Both the position numbers and the translations under genes were made by a program. Under the pieces are notes generated by a model that worked only from the letters and a program-made list of their open reading frames with translations, was not told the origin of the DNA and ran no database searches. Shown here piece by piece: positions 1-8,075 of a DNA stretch of 64,000 bases; positions within the stretch are counted from its first letter, which is position 1, and the number at the start of each line of letters is the position of its first letter. The DNA is from CAIVVT01 sp963823095. GTDB taxonomy: Bacteria > Acidobacteriota > Terriglobia > Bryobacterales > Bryobacteraceae. The stretch is taken from assembly GCA_963823095.1 (NCBI GenBank), contig CAWGKI010000049.1, positions 434,001-498,000 on the forward strand, written 5' to 3'.

Positions 1-1465
1 ACGCGAGCAGTTCATTGAACAGTTCTGGCTGCGGCGCGATCCCACTCCCGACACGATTGAGAACGAGTTCAAAGAGGAACACTACCGCCGCATAGCGTAC
101 GCCAATGAGCGTTTCGCGTCGGGCATCCAGGGTTGGAGAACCGACCGCGGCCGCATTTACATCACCTTCGGCCCTCCCGACGAAATCGAGTCCCACCCAT
201 CGGGCGGCTCTTACAATCGTCCGATGGAAGAAGGCGGGGGCGAAACATCGACTTACCCGTTTGAAAAGTGGCGCTACCGCTATCTCGAAGGCGCCGGCCT
301 GGGGACGAACGTCGAGATCGAATTCGTCGATACGACGATGTCGGGCGAATACCATATGTCGATGGATCCGTCCGAGAAGGACGCCCTGCTGTACGTGCCT
401 GGCGCGGGCCTCACGATGATGGAGCAGATGGGCATGTCGACGAAGACGGACCGCTTCACTCGCACTGACGGAACGCACCTCGGGACGGGCACGCAGCCTC
501 TGACGGAGAGCATGGGCGAATTCCAGCGGCTCGAGCGCTACGCCGCTCTCCAGAAAGCTCCTCCGATCAAGTTCAAGGATCTGGAAGCGTCGATCAATTC
601 GAAGATCACCTATAACGTACTGCCGATGCTGGCGCGCGCCGATTTCTTCCCCGCCACTTCGAATTCGGTGATGACCAACATCACTTTGCAGTTCACCACC
701 AAGGATCTGCAGTTCAAGCAGAAGGATAATGTCTCGACGGCGGCGGTCAACATCTACGCGCGCATCACGACCATGTCGCGCCGCGTGGCCAACGTCTTCG
801 AAGACGTTGTGACCATGGAAGTGCCGACGGCGCTGCTGGCGGAAGCGAGCAACGGCGTCCGGATGTACCAGAAGTCCGTTCCGCTGGCGCCGGGCATGTA
901 CCGCATCAACATCGTGGCCAAGGACGTCACGGGCGGCAACATGAACAACTACGAGATGGCGCTGAACGTGCCGCGTCTCGAAGACGACAAGTTGATGACC
1001 AGTTCGCTGGTGCTCTCCGACGTTCTCGAAAAAGTGCCCACCCGCCAGATCGGTACGGGACAATTCGTGATCGGCTCTTCGAAGGTCCGTCCACGCGTGG
1101 GCGAATCCTTCAAACAAGACGAGAAGATGGGCATCTACATGAAGCTCTACAACCTTGGCGCGGATGAGACTACGCACAAGGTCGCGGGCGACGTGACGTA
1201 CGAGATCATCAAAGCGGGTGACAACTCGAAGGTGATCGACTTCACGGAAGATCTGAACAACCTCGAGGGCTCGTCCTCGCAAATGACCATCGAGAAGTTG
1301 CTCCCCCTCCAGTCGCTGCAGCCGGGGAGATACGTCCTCCGGTTGAAGGTGAATGACAAGGTAAGGAACCAGACTCTGACCCAGTCGTCGGAGTTTTCTA
1401 TAGCTGCACCCCCTGCCATTGCTGCCGCGGGGGAGATACATAATCCGGCTGCGGCTCAGCGCTGA
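1..1465 (+). CDS. GWxTD domain-containing protein (5' end outside window)
   Basis: The reading frame is open from base 2, so the gene starts upstream of the window; the first internal ATG (224) is not the true start. The segment GWRTDRGRIYITFGPPDEIE (from base 131) is the signature of the GWxTD domain, which is common in secreted or periplasmic proteins of Acidobacteriota and Bacteroidota. The rest of the chain (about 400 residues) is rich in predicted beta strands and ends in an Ala/Pro tail. Its role is unknown. The next gene is an outer-membrane-type protein in the same direction 115 bases downstream, so a surface or envelope function is plausible by context only. Confidence 0.8.
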   Translation, partial: REQFIEQFWLRRDPTPDTIENEFKEEHYRRIAYANERFASGIQGWRTDRGRIYITFGPPDEIESHPSGGSYNRPMEEGGGETSTYPFEKWRYRYLEGAGLGTNVEIEFVDTTMSGEYHMSMDPSEKDALLYVPGAGLTMMEQMGMSTKTDRFTRTDGTHLGTGTQPLTESMGEFQRLERYAALQKAPPIKFKDLEASINSKITYNVLPMLARADFFPATSNSVMTNITLQFTTKDLQFKQKDNVSTAAVNIYARITTMSRRVANVFEDVVTMEVPTALLAEASNGVRMYQKSVPLAPGMYRINIVAKDVTGGNMNNYEMALNVPRLEDDKLMTSSLVLSDVLEKVPTRQIGTGQFVIGSSKVRPRVGESFKQDEKMGIYMKLYNLGADETTHKVAGDVTYEIIKAGDNSKVIDFTEDLNNLEGSSSQMTIEKLLPLQSLQPGRYVLRLKVNDKVRNQTLTQSSEFSIAAPPAIAAAGEIHNPAAAQR

Positions 1466-1580
1466 GCTAAAAAGCGAACCTTGACCCGGCCGGCGGATTT
1501 TTTTATAACAGCTTAAAGGCTGTTAGGGCCGTTAGCTATCGAGTTGAGACCGCGGGTCGAAGCGGTCTCGCAGGAGATGC

Positions 1581-3368
1581 ATGCTCCGCATTGCCGGCAT
1601 CGCCTTGATGGGCGTCCTGATGGGAAGCTACACGAGTGCGCAGGGCGGCGGAATCCGGCTGCTTGGCGCAATCGAGGGACGTGTGCGCAATGCGGCGGGC
1701 GTGCCCCAGCCCGGCGCGATCGTGCTGCTCCAATCGCAGAACGAACGTCTGGTTGCGCGGACGCAGACCGCCGTCGATGGCCGGTTCCGATTCGATTCAT
1801 TGACCCCTGAGAACTATACGGTTCGCGTCTGGTCGTCGTCCTTCGTTCCCGCCAACCGTCAGAACGTCCCGGTCCGCGCCGGTATGGAGAGCATGCTGAG
1901 CGTGCAACTGGCGAGTTTCTTCTCGAGTATCGAACTCGTTTCCACCCTGCCCGCGCCCGGCGGATTGGTTACAGATGAATGGAAGTGGGTTCTGCGGAGC
2001 AATCCGGGGCTAAGACCGGTACTGCGCCTCTCGCCGCGGTTGGATTCGCTGGCTTCCAACAAGGACTGGCCAGTGCCGGACGGCTGGCGCAAGACCCGAG
2101 GCGTAATTCAATTCTCCGGCGGCGAATCTTCGTCGGACCTCACCGGAAGTTCGAGCGACCTCGGGACGGCGTTCGCTCTTGCCACGTCGGTCTTCGGAAC
2201 GCGCGAGCTGCAATTCAGCGGTAACGTCGGGTACGCGGCGGCTTCCGGCAACCCGGCCTCGGCGTTCCGAACGCGCTACACCAATCTGGGCGGGGGGCAG
2301 GGGGCGCCCGATGTCGAGTTCACGGTCCGGCAGTTCGCCGTTCGCCAGCGCGTCGGGCAGGCGCTGCTCACAGGCCCCGGCGCGTCACAGGACTTGCCGG
2401 CCCTGCGCAGTTACTCGATCAAGCTGCAGGATCGCCAGGAAATCGGCGACCGGATGCGGCTCGATTACGGGTTGATGATGGAGGCGGTGGCTTTCGTAGA
2501 TCATTTGAACGTACTGAGTCCGTTCGCCAAGCTGGACTACGACCTCACGCGCAACAGCGGGGTGGAACTGGCGTTCAGCTCGGGTGCGCCCGGCGCGGAT
2601 TTTTCGCCGCAACCCGCGACGCCGTCGCAGGCCGATAGCCTCGCGGGCCTGAACATGTTTCCCAGAGTCTCGTTGTATGGAGGGCAAGCGCGTTTGCAGC
2701 GGGCCACCAGTTACGAGGCGGGCTACCGGTTGAGCCTGGGCGATGCGACTATCCGCGCTTCGGTTTACCGTGAGCGGGTGGCCAACCAGGCATTCGTTCT
2801 GGCAGGTGACACCTCGGGGCTGCAGCCCGGGGATCTGCTGCCGGACATCGCCTCGAGTTCATCGATTTTCAATTTTGGGAATTTCCTGTCGTCGGGCTAC
2901 CTGGTGTCGGCAACGCATCCGTTGGGCGGACAATGGAGCGCCACGGCAACGTTCGGCGCCGGTGGCGCCCTGCGGCCGGACAGTACGACCGGATTCGTCG
3001 ATGATGCCGCTGCGTTGCGCGAGAGAATGCGGATGGGTCAGACCAAATGGGCCTCCACACGGCTGACCGGTACTCTGCCGGGAGCCGGCACGCACTTTTC
3101 CATGGCTTACATTTGGACGCCTGGCGGGCGGCTGATCCCGACGCACGCCTTCCTGACGCAGAACTTGCAGACCGGGCTTGGATTCAATTTCCAAATCCGG
3201 CAGCCGCTGCCAGCCATCAGCGGGCTGGGCGGACGCTTTGAAATGACCGCCGAGGTGCGCAACTTGCTGGCGCAAGGCTACCTGCCGGTACCTTCGAGCG
3301 ATGGCCACTCGATGCTGCTGGTTCCGTTCCCGCGCTCCCTGCGCGGCGGCTTGAGCTTCATCTTCTGA
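1581..3368 (+). CDS. Secreted carboxypeptidase-regulatory-like domain / TonB-receptor-like beta-barrel protein
   Basis: 595 residues. An N-terminal signal peptide (about residues 1-21, ending in TSAQ) is followed by a carboxypeptidase regulatory-like Ig fold (about 28-105, IEGRVRNAAGVPQPGAIVLL) and then a long beta-rich region that ends in Phe (SFIF), as expected of an outer-membrane barrel. I do not recognise a separate TonB plug domain, and the chain is short for a TonB-dependent receptor, so receptor function is uncertain. The start at 1581 has AGGAG at 1572-1576. It follows the GWxTD gene after 115 bases; a loose CCGGCCGG plus T-run lies between them near 1488-1506, too weak to call a terminator. 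Confidence 0.75.
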   Translation: MLRIAGIALMGVLMGSYTSAQGGGIRLLGAIEGRVRNAAGVPQPGAIVLLQSQNERLVARTQTAVDGRFRFDSLTPENYTVRVWSSSFVPANRQNVPVRAGMESMLSVQLASFFSSIELVSTLPAPGGLVTDEWKWVLRSNPGLRPVLRLSPRLDSLASNKDWPVPDGWRKTRGVIQFSGGESSSDLTGSSSDLGTAFALATSVFGTRELQFSGNVGYAAASGNPASAFRTRYTNLGGGQGAPDVEFTVRQFAVRQRVGQALLTGPGASQDLPALRSYSIKLQDRQEIGDRMRLDYGLMMEAVAFVDHLNVLSPFAKLDYDLTRNSGVELAFSSGAPGADFSPQPATPSQADSLAGLNMFPRVSLYGGQARLQRATSYEAGYRLSLGDATIRASVYRERVANQAFVLAGDTSGLQPGDLLPDIASSSSIFNFGNFLSSGYLVSATHPLGGQWSATATFGAGGALRPDSTTGFVDDAAALRERMRMGQTKWASTRLTGTLPGAGTHFSMAYIWTPGGRLIPTHAFLTQNLQTGLGFNFQIRQPLPAISGLGGRFEMTAEVRNLLAQGYLPVPSSDGHSMLLVPFPRSLRGGLSFIF

Positions 3369-3772
3369 GGCTGTTTCTTAAACTTCTCCGATCATGTTCC
3401 CATCGTGGGCATATAGTGCCAGTGTCGCGCTGCCGCTCTATGACGGTCGCGGCGCCTGGGAACGCCGATCTCCAGATCGGCCCGCGTGGCCCGCGTGGCC
3501 GCGTGAGCGGCGTTGCACTTCGATATACTACCGCTCTCTGACGGTCGCAGCTCCGTTTCAGGGCGGAGCCGCGACCGCGACGCTACGGCCGCTTTGGGAA
3601 GGGCCGCTCTCTGTCGTTCGCGGTTCTGTGCTGCGAGGCGGGCACGTCATACTCATGATTGGGCATGCCCCGTGTGACGATCACGGAGAGATTTGTGACG
3701 ACATGTCGTGCTCAATGCTACGGATCAAACTGCGAGCCGGGCCCCGCGTTTACACTGGAAGTAAAGGACCTG
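3369..3772. repeat. Gene-free spacer made of mosaic dispersed repeats
   Basis: This spacer has no convincing ORF. It carries three versions of a short unit resembling CCGCTCTCTGACGGTCGCGG (3432-3451, 3531-3550, 3604-3622) and, at 3455-3481, one copy of a 27-base element whose core is the palindrome GCCGATCTCCAGATCGGC. The stretch 3530-3640 is closely similar to 22313-22420, where the same 27-base element is again nearby in the opposite orientation. The function is unknown. Confidence 0.7.
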
Positions 3773-4414
3773 ATGGATCTTCTCGTTTTCGACCTCGACG
3801 GCACGCTTGTCGATTCCACGCTCGATCTTGCGAATGCGGTGAATGCGACTCGTGTGCACTTGGGAATGGAGCCGCTGCCCGTGCCCACCGTGGCCTCCTA
3901 CGTGGGCAACGGCGCCCCCGTATTGATCCGGAAAGCGATCGGGCCGGACGCCGATGCAGAGACGCTCGACATGGCGCTCACCTACTTCCTGAGCTGGTAT
4001 CGCGACCACATCCTGGACAATACGCTGCCTTATGAGGGCGTACTCGATGGCCTGGAACAGGCGCGGCTCGCGGGGCACAAAATGGCCGTGCTCACGAATA
4101 AGCCGGAACGCTTTTCCAGGACGCTGCTGGCCGGTCTCGGTATGGATCGATACTTCTTCCGGATTTACGGCGGCAACACCTTCCCGGAGAAGAAGCCCAA
4201 CCCGTTCGGCCTGCACAAGCTGATGGAGGAAGCCTCGATCCCGCCCGAAAACACCTGGATGATCGGCGACTCCTCGGTGGACATCCTGACGGCCCGCAAT
4301 GCCGGTGTGCGCTGTGTGGGCGTGACCTATGGAATCCAGCCCGAGTCGCTGGAGGCAAACCCGCCGGACGTTCTTCTCGACTCGCTGGACGGGTTCCTGC
4401 CAGCGCTCGAGTAA
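3773..4414 (+). CDS. gph: HAD-family phosphatase, phosphoglycolate phosphatase-like
   Basis: 213 residues, soluble. It contains all HAD motifs: nucleophile and acid in FDLDGTLVDS (Asp7 and Asp9), motif II Thr108 in VLTNK, a Lys in EKKPNP near residue 141, and the acidic motif GDSSVD (Asp166, Asp170). A helical cap lies between motifs I and II, as in the Gph/PGP subfamily that dephosphorylates 2-phosphoglycolate arising from oxidative damage or oxygenase side reactions. The open frame extends back to 3659, but the ATG at 3773 has AAAGGA upstream and starts directly at the family N-terminus. Pyrophosphatase or another sugar-phosphate specificity cannot be excluded. Confidence 0.85.
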   Translation: MDLLVFDLDGTLVDSTLDLANAVNATRVHLGMEPLPVPTVASYVGNGAPVLIRKAIGPDADAETLDMALTYFLSWYRDHILDNTLPYEGVLDGLEQARLAGHKMAVLTNKPERFSRTLLAGLGMDRYFFRIYGGNTFPEKKPNPFGLHKLMEEASIPPENTWMIGDSSVDILTARNAGVRCVGVTYGIQPESLEANPPDVLLDSLDGFLPALE

Positions 4415-4417
4415 GTG

Positions 4418-4522
4418 GTGGGGCGGACCTCCAGGTCCGCGCGGGCTCTCCAGAGCCCGCTGACTAACTCCGAAAGACTGTGGGGCCTGGAGGCCCCACG
4501 CGGACCTGGAGGTCCGCCCCAC
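4418..4522. repeat. Nested palindromic repeat element (outer 24-base inverted repeat)
   Basis: Perfect 24-base arms at 4418-4441 and 4499-4522 (core GGCGGACCTCCAGGTCCGC) enclose two further hairpins, GCGGGCTCTCCAGAGCCCGC (4441-4460) and TGGGGCCTGGAGGCCCCA (4481-4498), separated by the linker CTGACTAACTCCGAAAGAC. The design and linker resemble the elements at 15529-15634 and 54448-54564. The element sits between gph and the DUF1648 gene and could act as a terminator or RNA-stability structure. Confidence 0.85.
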
Positions 4523-4544
4523 CCGGCAGATGTAGAATCTTGAC

Positions 4545-4997
4545 ATGGACTTGCACGGTTGGTTCACTGTCTTGCGCCTGCCGATCGAGATCGTCGCCGC
4601 ATGTCTGGCGGTCATGCCGTCGATGCTCTTGTTGCGTGCCTGGAATTCGCTGCCGGACGTGATTCCCGTCCACTTCGGATTCAGCGGCCGTCCAGACAAT
4701 TGGGGCAGCCGGTACCAGGCATGGATTATCCCCTGCGTCGCTTTAGTGATTTACGGAGCGTTCAGCACCGCGGGCGGCACATGGAGTTGGATGCTGGGCA
4801 GGCATTCCGAATTGCCCCATGGTATAGAACCTCTCCTGCTCATAAGAATGTTCGTCGACCTGCTGATGACTTACATCACTTGGGCTTCCATCCGCGTCGC
4901 GCGAAAAGAGGCCGATGGGTTGAATTCAGCGGTGCTGTGCGGCCTGCTTCTGCTGTCAGTCGCGCCGGCGGCCTTGCTGCCGTTCACCCAGCATTGA
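4545..4997 (+). CDS. DUF1648 domain-containing membrane protein
   Basis: 150 residues with about four predicted membrane helices. The segment LPDVIPVHFGFSGRPDNWGS (about residues 34-53) is the DUF1648 signature (LPd-iPvHfn--GepD-W), found in SdpI-like and other small inner-membrane proteins of poorly known function; some relatives are linked to immunity or to sensing of secreted peptides. It stands alone between a repeat element and the RNase P RNA gene. The ATG at 4545 gives the complete first helix. No catalytic motif is visible. Confidence 0.75.
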   Translation: MDLHGWFTVLRLPIEIVAACLAVMPSMLLLRAWNSLPDVIPVHFGFSGRPDNWGSRYQAWIIPCVALVIYGAFSTAGGTWSWMLGRHSELPHGIEPLLLIRMFVDLLMTYITWASIRVARKEADGLNSAVLCGLLLLSVAPAALLPFTQH

Positions 4998-5017
4998 GGC
5001 GGTTTCTCTACTTTCCA

Positions 5018-5045
5018 GGTGACAATCAGGTTTCCGTGGGACAAT
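5018..5045 (+). promoter_or_regulatory. Possible promoter of the RNase P RNA gene
   Basis: GGTGAC (5018-5023), a 16-base spacer and GACAAT (5040-5045) lie 6 bases before the first paired base of the RNA (5051). The -10 box matches TATAAT at four of six positions, the -35 box poorly. It is supported mainly by position. Confidence 0.35.
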
Positions 5046-5050
5046 GCAAG

Positions 5051-5465
5051 CTGAGATGGGCGCCGGCAGGCAGTCGCGGGGCGCGGAGCGTTTCTTCGGA
5101 GGCGCGTCGTGCAACGAGGCAAAGTCCGGTCTCCATAGGGCAGCGTGCCGGCTAACGGCCGGGGGGGCGGGCTCAAAGCCCGTTTCACGGATCAGTGCCA
5201 CAGAAAATATACCGCCGGTGGGCCGCGAGGCTCGCAGGTAAGGGTGAAATGGTGCGGTAAGAGCGCACCGCGTTGCGGGCAACCGTAATGGCAGGGAAAA
5301 CCCCACGTGGAGCAAGACCAAATAGGGGAGGATGGCGTGGCCCGCGCCGTTTGCACTCCCGGGTAGGTTGCTTGAGCCTGTCAGAAATGGCACGGCCAGA
5401 GGAATGACTGCCGCCCGGCCGTAAGGTTGGGTCCAGAAACCGGCTTATCGCCGCGCCCATCTCAG
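5051..5465 (+). ncRNA. rnpB: RNase P RNA (M1 RNA, class A)
   Basis: This is the catalytic RNA of RNase P, which removes 5' leaders from pre-tRNAs. The universally conserved blocks occur in order: GAGGCAAAGTCCGGTCTCC (about 5116-5134), GGGCAGCGTGCCGGCTAACGG, a GTGCCACAGAAAATATACCGCC region, GGTAAGGGTGAAATGGTGCG, GTAAGAGCGCACCG, AGCAAGACCAAATAGG, and GGGTAGGTTGCTTGAG, ending in ACCGGCTTATCG. Helix P1 is directly visible: 5051-5062 (CTGAGATGGGCG) is perfectly complementary to 5454-5465. The gene explains almost all of the space between the DUF1648 gene and the next CDS. No strong terminator is seen after it. Confidence 0.95.
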
Positions 5466-5535
5466 CTTTGTAGTTTCCGCGCATTAAGTCTCTCTTCATG
5501 GCGGCGTTCTGGAGCGAGAATAGGGTGGACGGGGA

Positions 5536-8022
5536 TTGAACCTTTTGCGAGTTAAGGACCGCATTGTTCTGATAGCAGTCGCCTTGGCGGCGTCCGCCTC
5601 ACAGGCGGCTGCGGGCGCCGAGCCACGCTCGCTATTTATCCTGTTCGGTCCGAGCGCCGCCGAGCCGGCCCGCCAGGGGGGGCGCGCGGCGGCCCAAACC
5701 GCTCGTCACTGGCTGCGCACTCCGGATTCGACGGTGGAAATCCGCTGGCCGGGCTTGAACGAGGGCCTGCCCGTCAGCCTGAAAGTGGATTCCAAAGAGT
5801 TCGAGCAGTCCTTGATCGATGTCGCATCCAAGGTGAAGGACTCCGACCCAGCCGACTTCCTGAGCGCCCTGGACTCCACCGCCCAGGCGCTGTCGCACAA
5901 GCCTGGCGTGCGTGTCATGGCCGTCATTCTCAGCCGCCCCCCTCTCTCCAGCGAGGCAGAAAAAAGCATTGGGCAAGTGGTAGATTTCTGTCGCGAAAAC
6001 CAGATCCGCATCGTCGTTCTTGACTCATCTGAGGGTACGGAGAAGACTTCGCACCAGATTCTGGAAGAACTCGGGAGCCGCACGGGCGGAGCGATGATAT
6101 CTCAAGCGAAGGCGCTTGATTCGTCCGTCCAGAACGTTGTCCCGGTCGCGGGCGTGAAGGCCGAGGCGCCCCCGAGCCCCGCCGCTACCCCCGTTGCTCG
6201 CCCCGAATCTAAGCCCACATCCGCTCCAGGCGAGAGTCCGGCGGCAAAGTTCACCCTGCCCGTGCGTACCCGTTTCATCCGCACCTCGGGACGCGGCGGC
6301 ACTGGGTCGTCGTTGAATCTCAACGTGGGCGGGAGTTCCGGCGCCCAAGCGACCGGAGCGACGATGGCGGAGGCTGCCGGCAGCGCCAATGACAACACTG
6401 GTCCGCTCCGCGGCCTGTTGTTCGTCGAATCTCCCATCAGCGCTTTGAAGTTCGACGTCGATGACGCCGCGGGGACTTTCACGGCCAAAGCGCGACTGAC
6501 CCAGATCGTTCGCAACTCAAAAGACAAGGTGATCTGGAAGGCTCAGAAGGAAGTTACCTTGCGCGGTCCGTTGCGCAAGCTGGAAGCACGGCGCGCGGGC
6601 AACCTGTACTACATGCGCGGCGTGACGCTGCCCGGCAGTGACAAGTTCACGTTGGAGGCCACGGTCGAGGACCTGCTGGCCGACTGCTCGGGCACGGTCC
6701 GCCAGCCTCTAAAGACGGGCTCGACGACACCCGGACTCGTGGTCAGCGACGCTCTTTTCGTCAGACCCATGCGGGCGGACCGGTTTGAGGCGGATCAGAA
6801 CTTCAACTATGACGGACTGGCGCTCGCGCCGATTCTCGAGCCCGAGTTCCATGCGGAGGAGCCGATCGACCTGCAGTTGTACTTCGTGATCTACCCGGAT
6901 CGCTACGGAGCGCAGCCCAGCATGGATCTGGAGTTGTTGCGCAACGGCAAGTCCGTGGCCCGCCTGCCGCTGCCCTTCAAAACCAAAATCTACGACACGG
7001 CGATGGAGGGCAGGCACGTCAGTATGACGGGCGCGCAGGCGCAGGAATTTCCGTATCTCGCCAACATGAAGGGCGCCAAGCTGGGTCCCGGCGACTACGA
7101 AGCGAGAATCACGGTCCGCCAATCCAAGAGCGTGCTTTCGCGCCTCATCCCATTCCGGGTGATCGGCACGGCGCCCGCCCGCGCTTCAAACCCGGGCCGG
7201 ACCACGCTCGCTGGCGGTCTTGGCGGACCTACGGTCGCTCAGCCCGGCCAGATGGAGGACGAAAGCGTAGATGTCGCGCTGCCGGAGATCGATCCGGTCA
7301 GCGTCACAACCGAGGGCATCGCGATGAGCGCGGAAGAGCAGGCGCGCGCTTGGGCCGAAGCCGCCGAGAACGCTTCGGGCTATTCGTCGCACCTGCCCAA
7401 CTTCCGGTGCAGCCAGGAAACCCACCGCCTGAAGGCGCCTATCAAGACTCCTGAGCAGTTCCGCGAGACGGACACGTTCAAGGACGAGCTGGTGTACGAA
7501 GGCGGTCAGGAGAGTTACCGGACCATCGAGGTAAACGGGGTCAAGAGCGACGTTTCCATACGCGAACAGAAGGGCGTCCACTCTCGAGGAGAGTTCGGAA
7601 CCATGCTCAGTGCCCTCTTCAGTCCGAAGGTCGCGGCGACCTACAAGTGGGCTGGGCAGGCGATGGCGGGCGGCGTCCTGTGCGACGTTTTTGAAGTCGG
7701 CGTGACCACCGAAAAGTCCAACTTTGCCCTGTATTATAACGGGCGCCGGCAGGCGGCAGGCTACACGGGACGGGTTTTCATCGACGCAGAGACCTCGCTC
7801 GTGCGCCGGCTGACCATCCAAGGCGAAGGACTGCCCCAGGAGTTCGCACTACAGTCGCCGGTCTTCTCGCTGGAATACGGCATGGTCAAAGTGGGTCCAC
7901 AGGACTACCTTCTCCCCCTGCGATCCATCCTGCAGGTGCGGCAAGGCAAATTCGTCGTGCGAAACGAGACGGTCTTTCGCGAGTACCGTAAATTCGAGGC
8001 CTCTTCCGAGGTTCAGTTCTGA
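5536..8022 (+). CDS. Large secreted protein, VWA-like N-terminus and LolA-like C-terminus (copy 1)
   Basis: 828 residues from a TTG start; an alternative TTG lies three codons later. There is a signal peptide (about 1-29, ...SQAAAGAEP). The N-terminal domain (about 30-195) resembles the acidobacterial VWFA-related fold, ending in a LEELGSRTGG-type segment, but it lacks a DxSxS MIDAS motif. A low-complexity Ala/Pro/Gly linker (about 205-285) leads to a beta-rich middle region (about 290-550) and a C-terminal region (about 600-828, YSSHLPNFRCSQETHRL onward) that looks like a LolA-type open barrel. The gene directly downstream is a paralogue with the same architecture. Function unknown; secreted or periplasmic location inferred. 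Confidence 0.7.
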   Translation: MNLLRVKDRIVLIAVALAASASQAAAGAEPRSLFILFGPSAAEPARQGGRAAAQTARHWLRTPDSTVEIRWPGLNEGLPVSLKVDSKEFEQSLIDVASKVKDSDPADFLSALDSTAQALSHKPGVRVMAVILSRPPLSSEAEKSIGQVVDFCRENQIRIVVLDSSEGTEKTSHQILEELGSRTGGAMISQAKALDSSVQNVVPVAGVKAEAPPSPAATPVARPESKPTSAPGESPAAKFTLPVRTRFIRTSGRGGTGSSLNLNVGGSSGAQATGATMAEAAGSANDNTGPLRGLLFVESPISALKFDVDDAAGTFTAKARLTQIVRNSKDKVIWKAQKEVTLRGPLRKLEARRAGNLYYMRGVTLPGSDKFTLEATVEDLLADCSGTVRQPLKTGSTTPGLVVSDALFVRPMRADRFEADQNFNYDGLALAPILEPEFHAEEPIDLQLYFVIYPDRYGAQPSMDLELLRNGKSVARLPLPFKTKIYDTAMEGRHVSMTGAQAQEFPYLANMKGAKLGPGDYEARITVRQSKSVLSRLIPFRVIGTAPARASNPGRTTLAGGLGGPTVAQPGQMEDESVDVALPEIDPVSVTTEGIAMSAEEQARAWAEAAENASGYSSHLPNFRCSQETHRLKAPIKTPEQFRETDTFKDELVYEGGQESYRTIEVNGVKSDVSIREQKGVHSRGEFGTMLSALFSPKVAATYKWAGQAMAGGVLCDVFEVGVTTEKSNFALYYNGRRQAAGYTGRVFIDAETSLVRRLTIQGEGLPQEFALQSPVFSLEYGMVKVGPQDYLLPLRSILQVRQGKFVVRNETVFREYRKFEASSEVQF

Positions 8023-8075
8023 CTCGGCTATGGGCAAAATGGAATCGTCCCGCGGGTTAATGTGTTGATCTAGGA

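Noticed and set aside
1466..1520. Terminator between the GWxTD and barrel genes
   Set aside because: CCGGCCGG followed by a T-run is suggestive, but the stem is too short and self-dimeric to be called.
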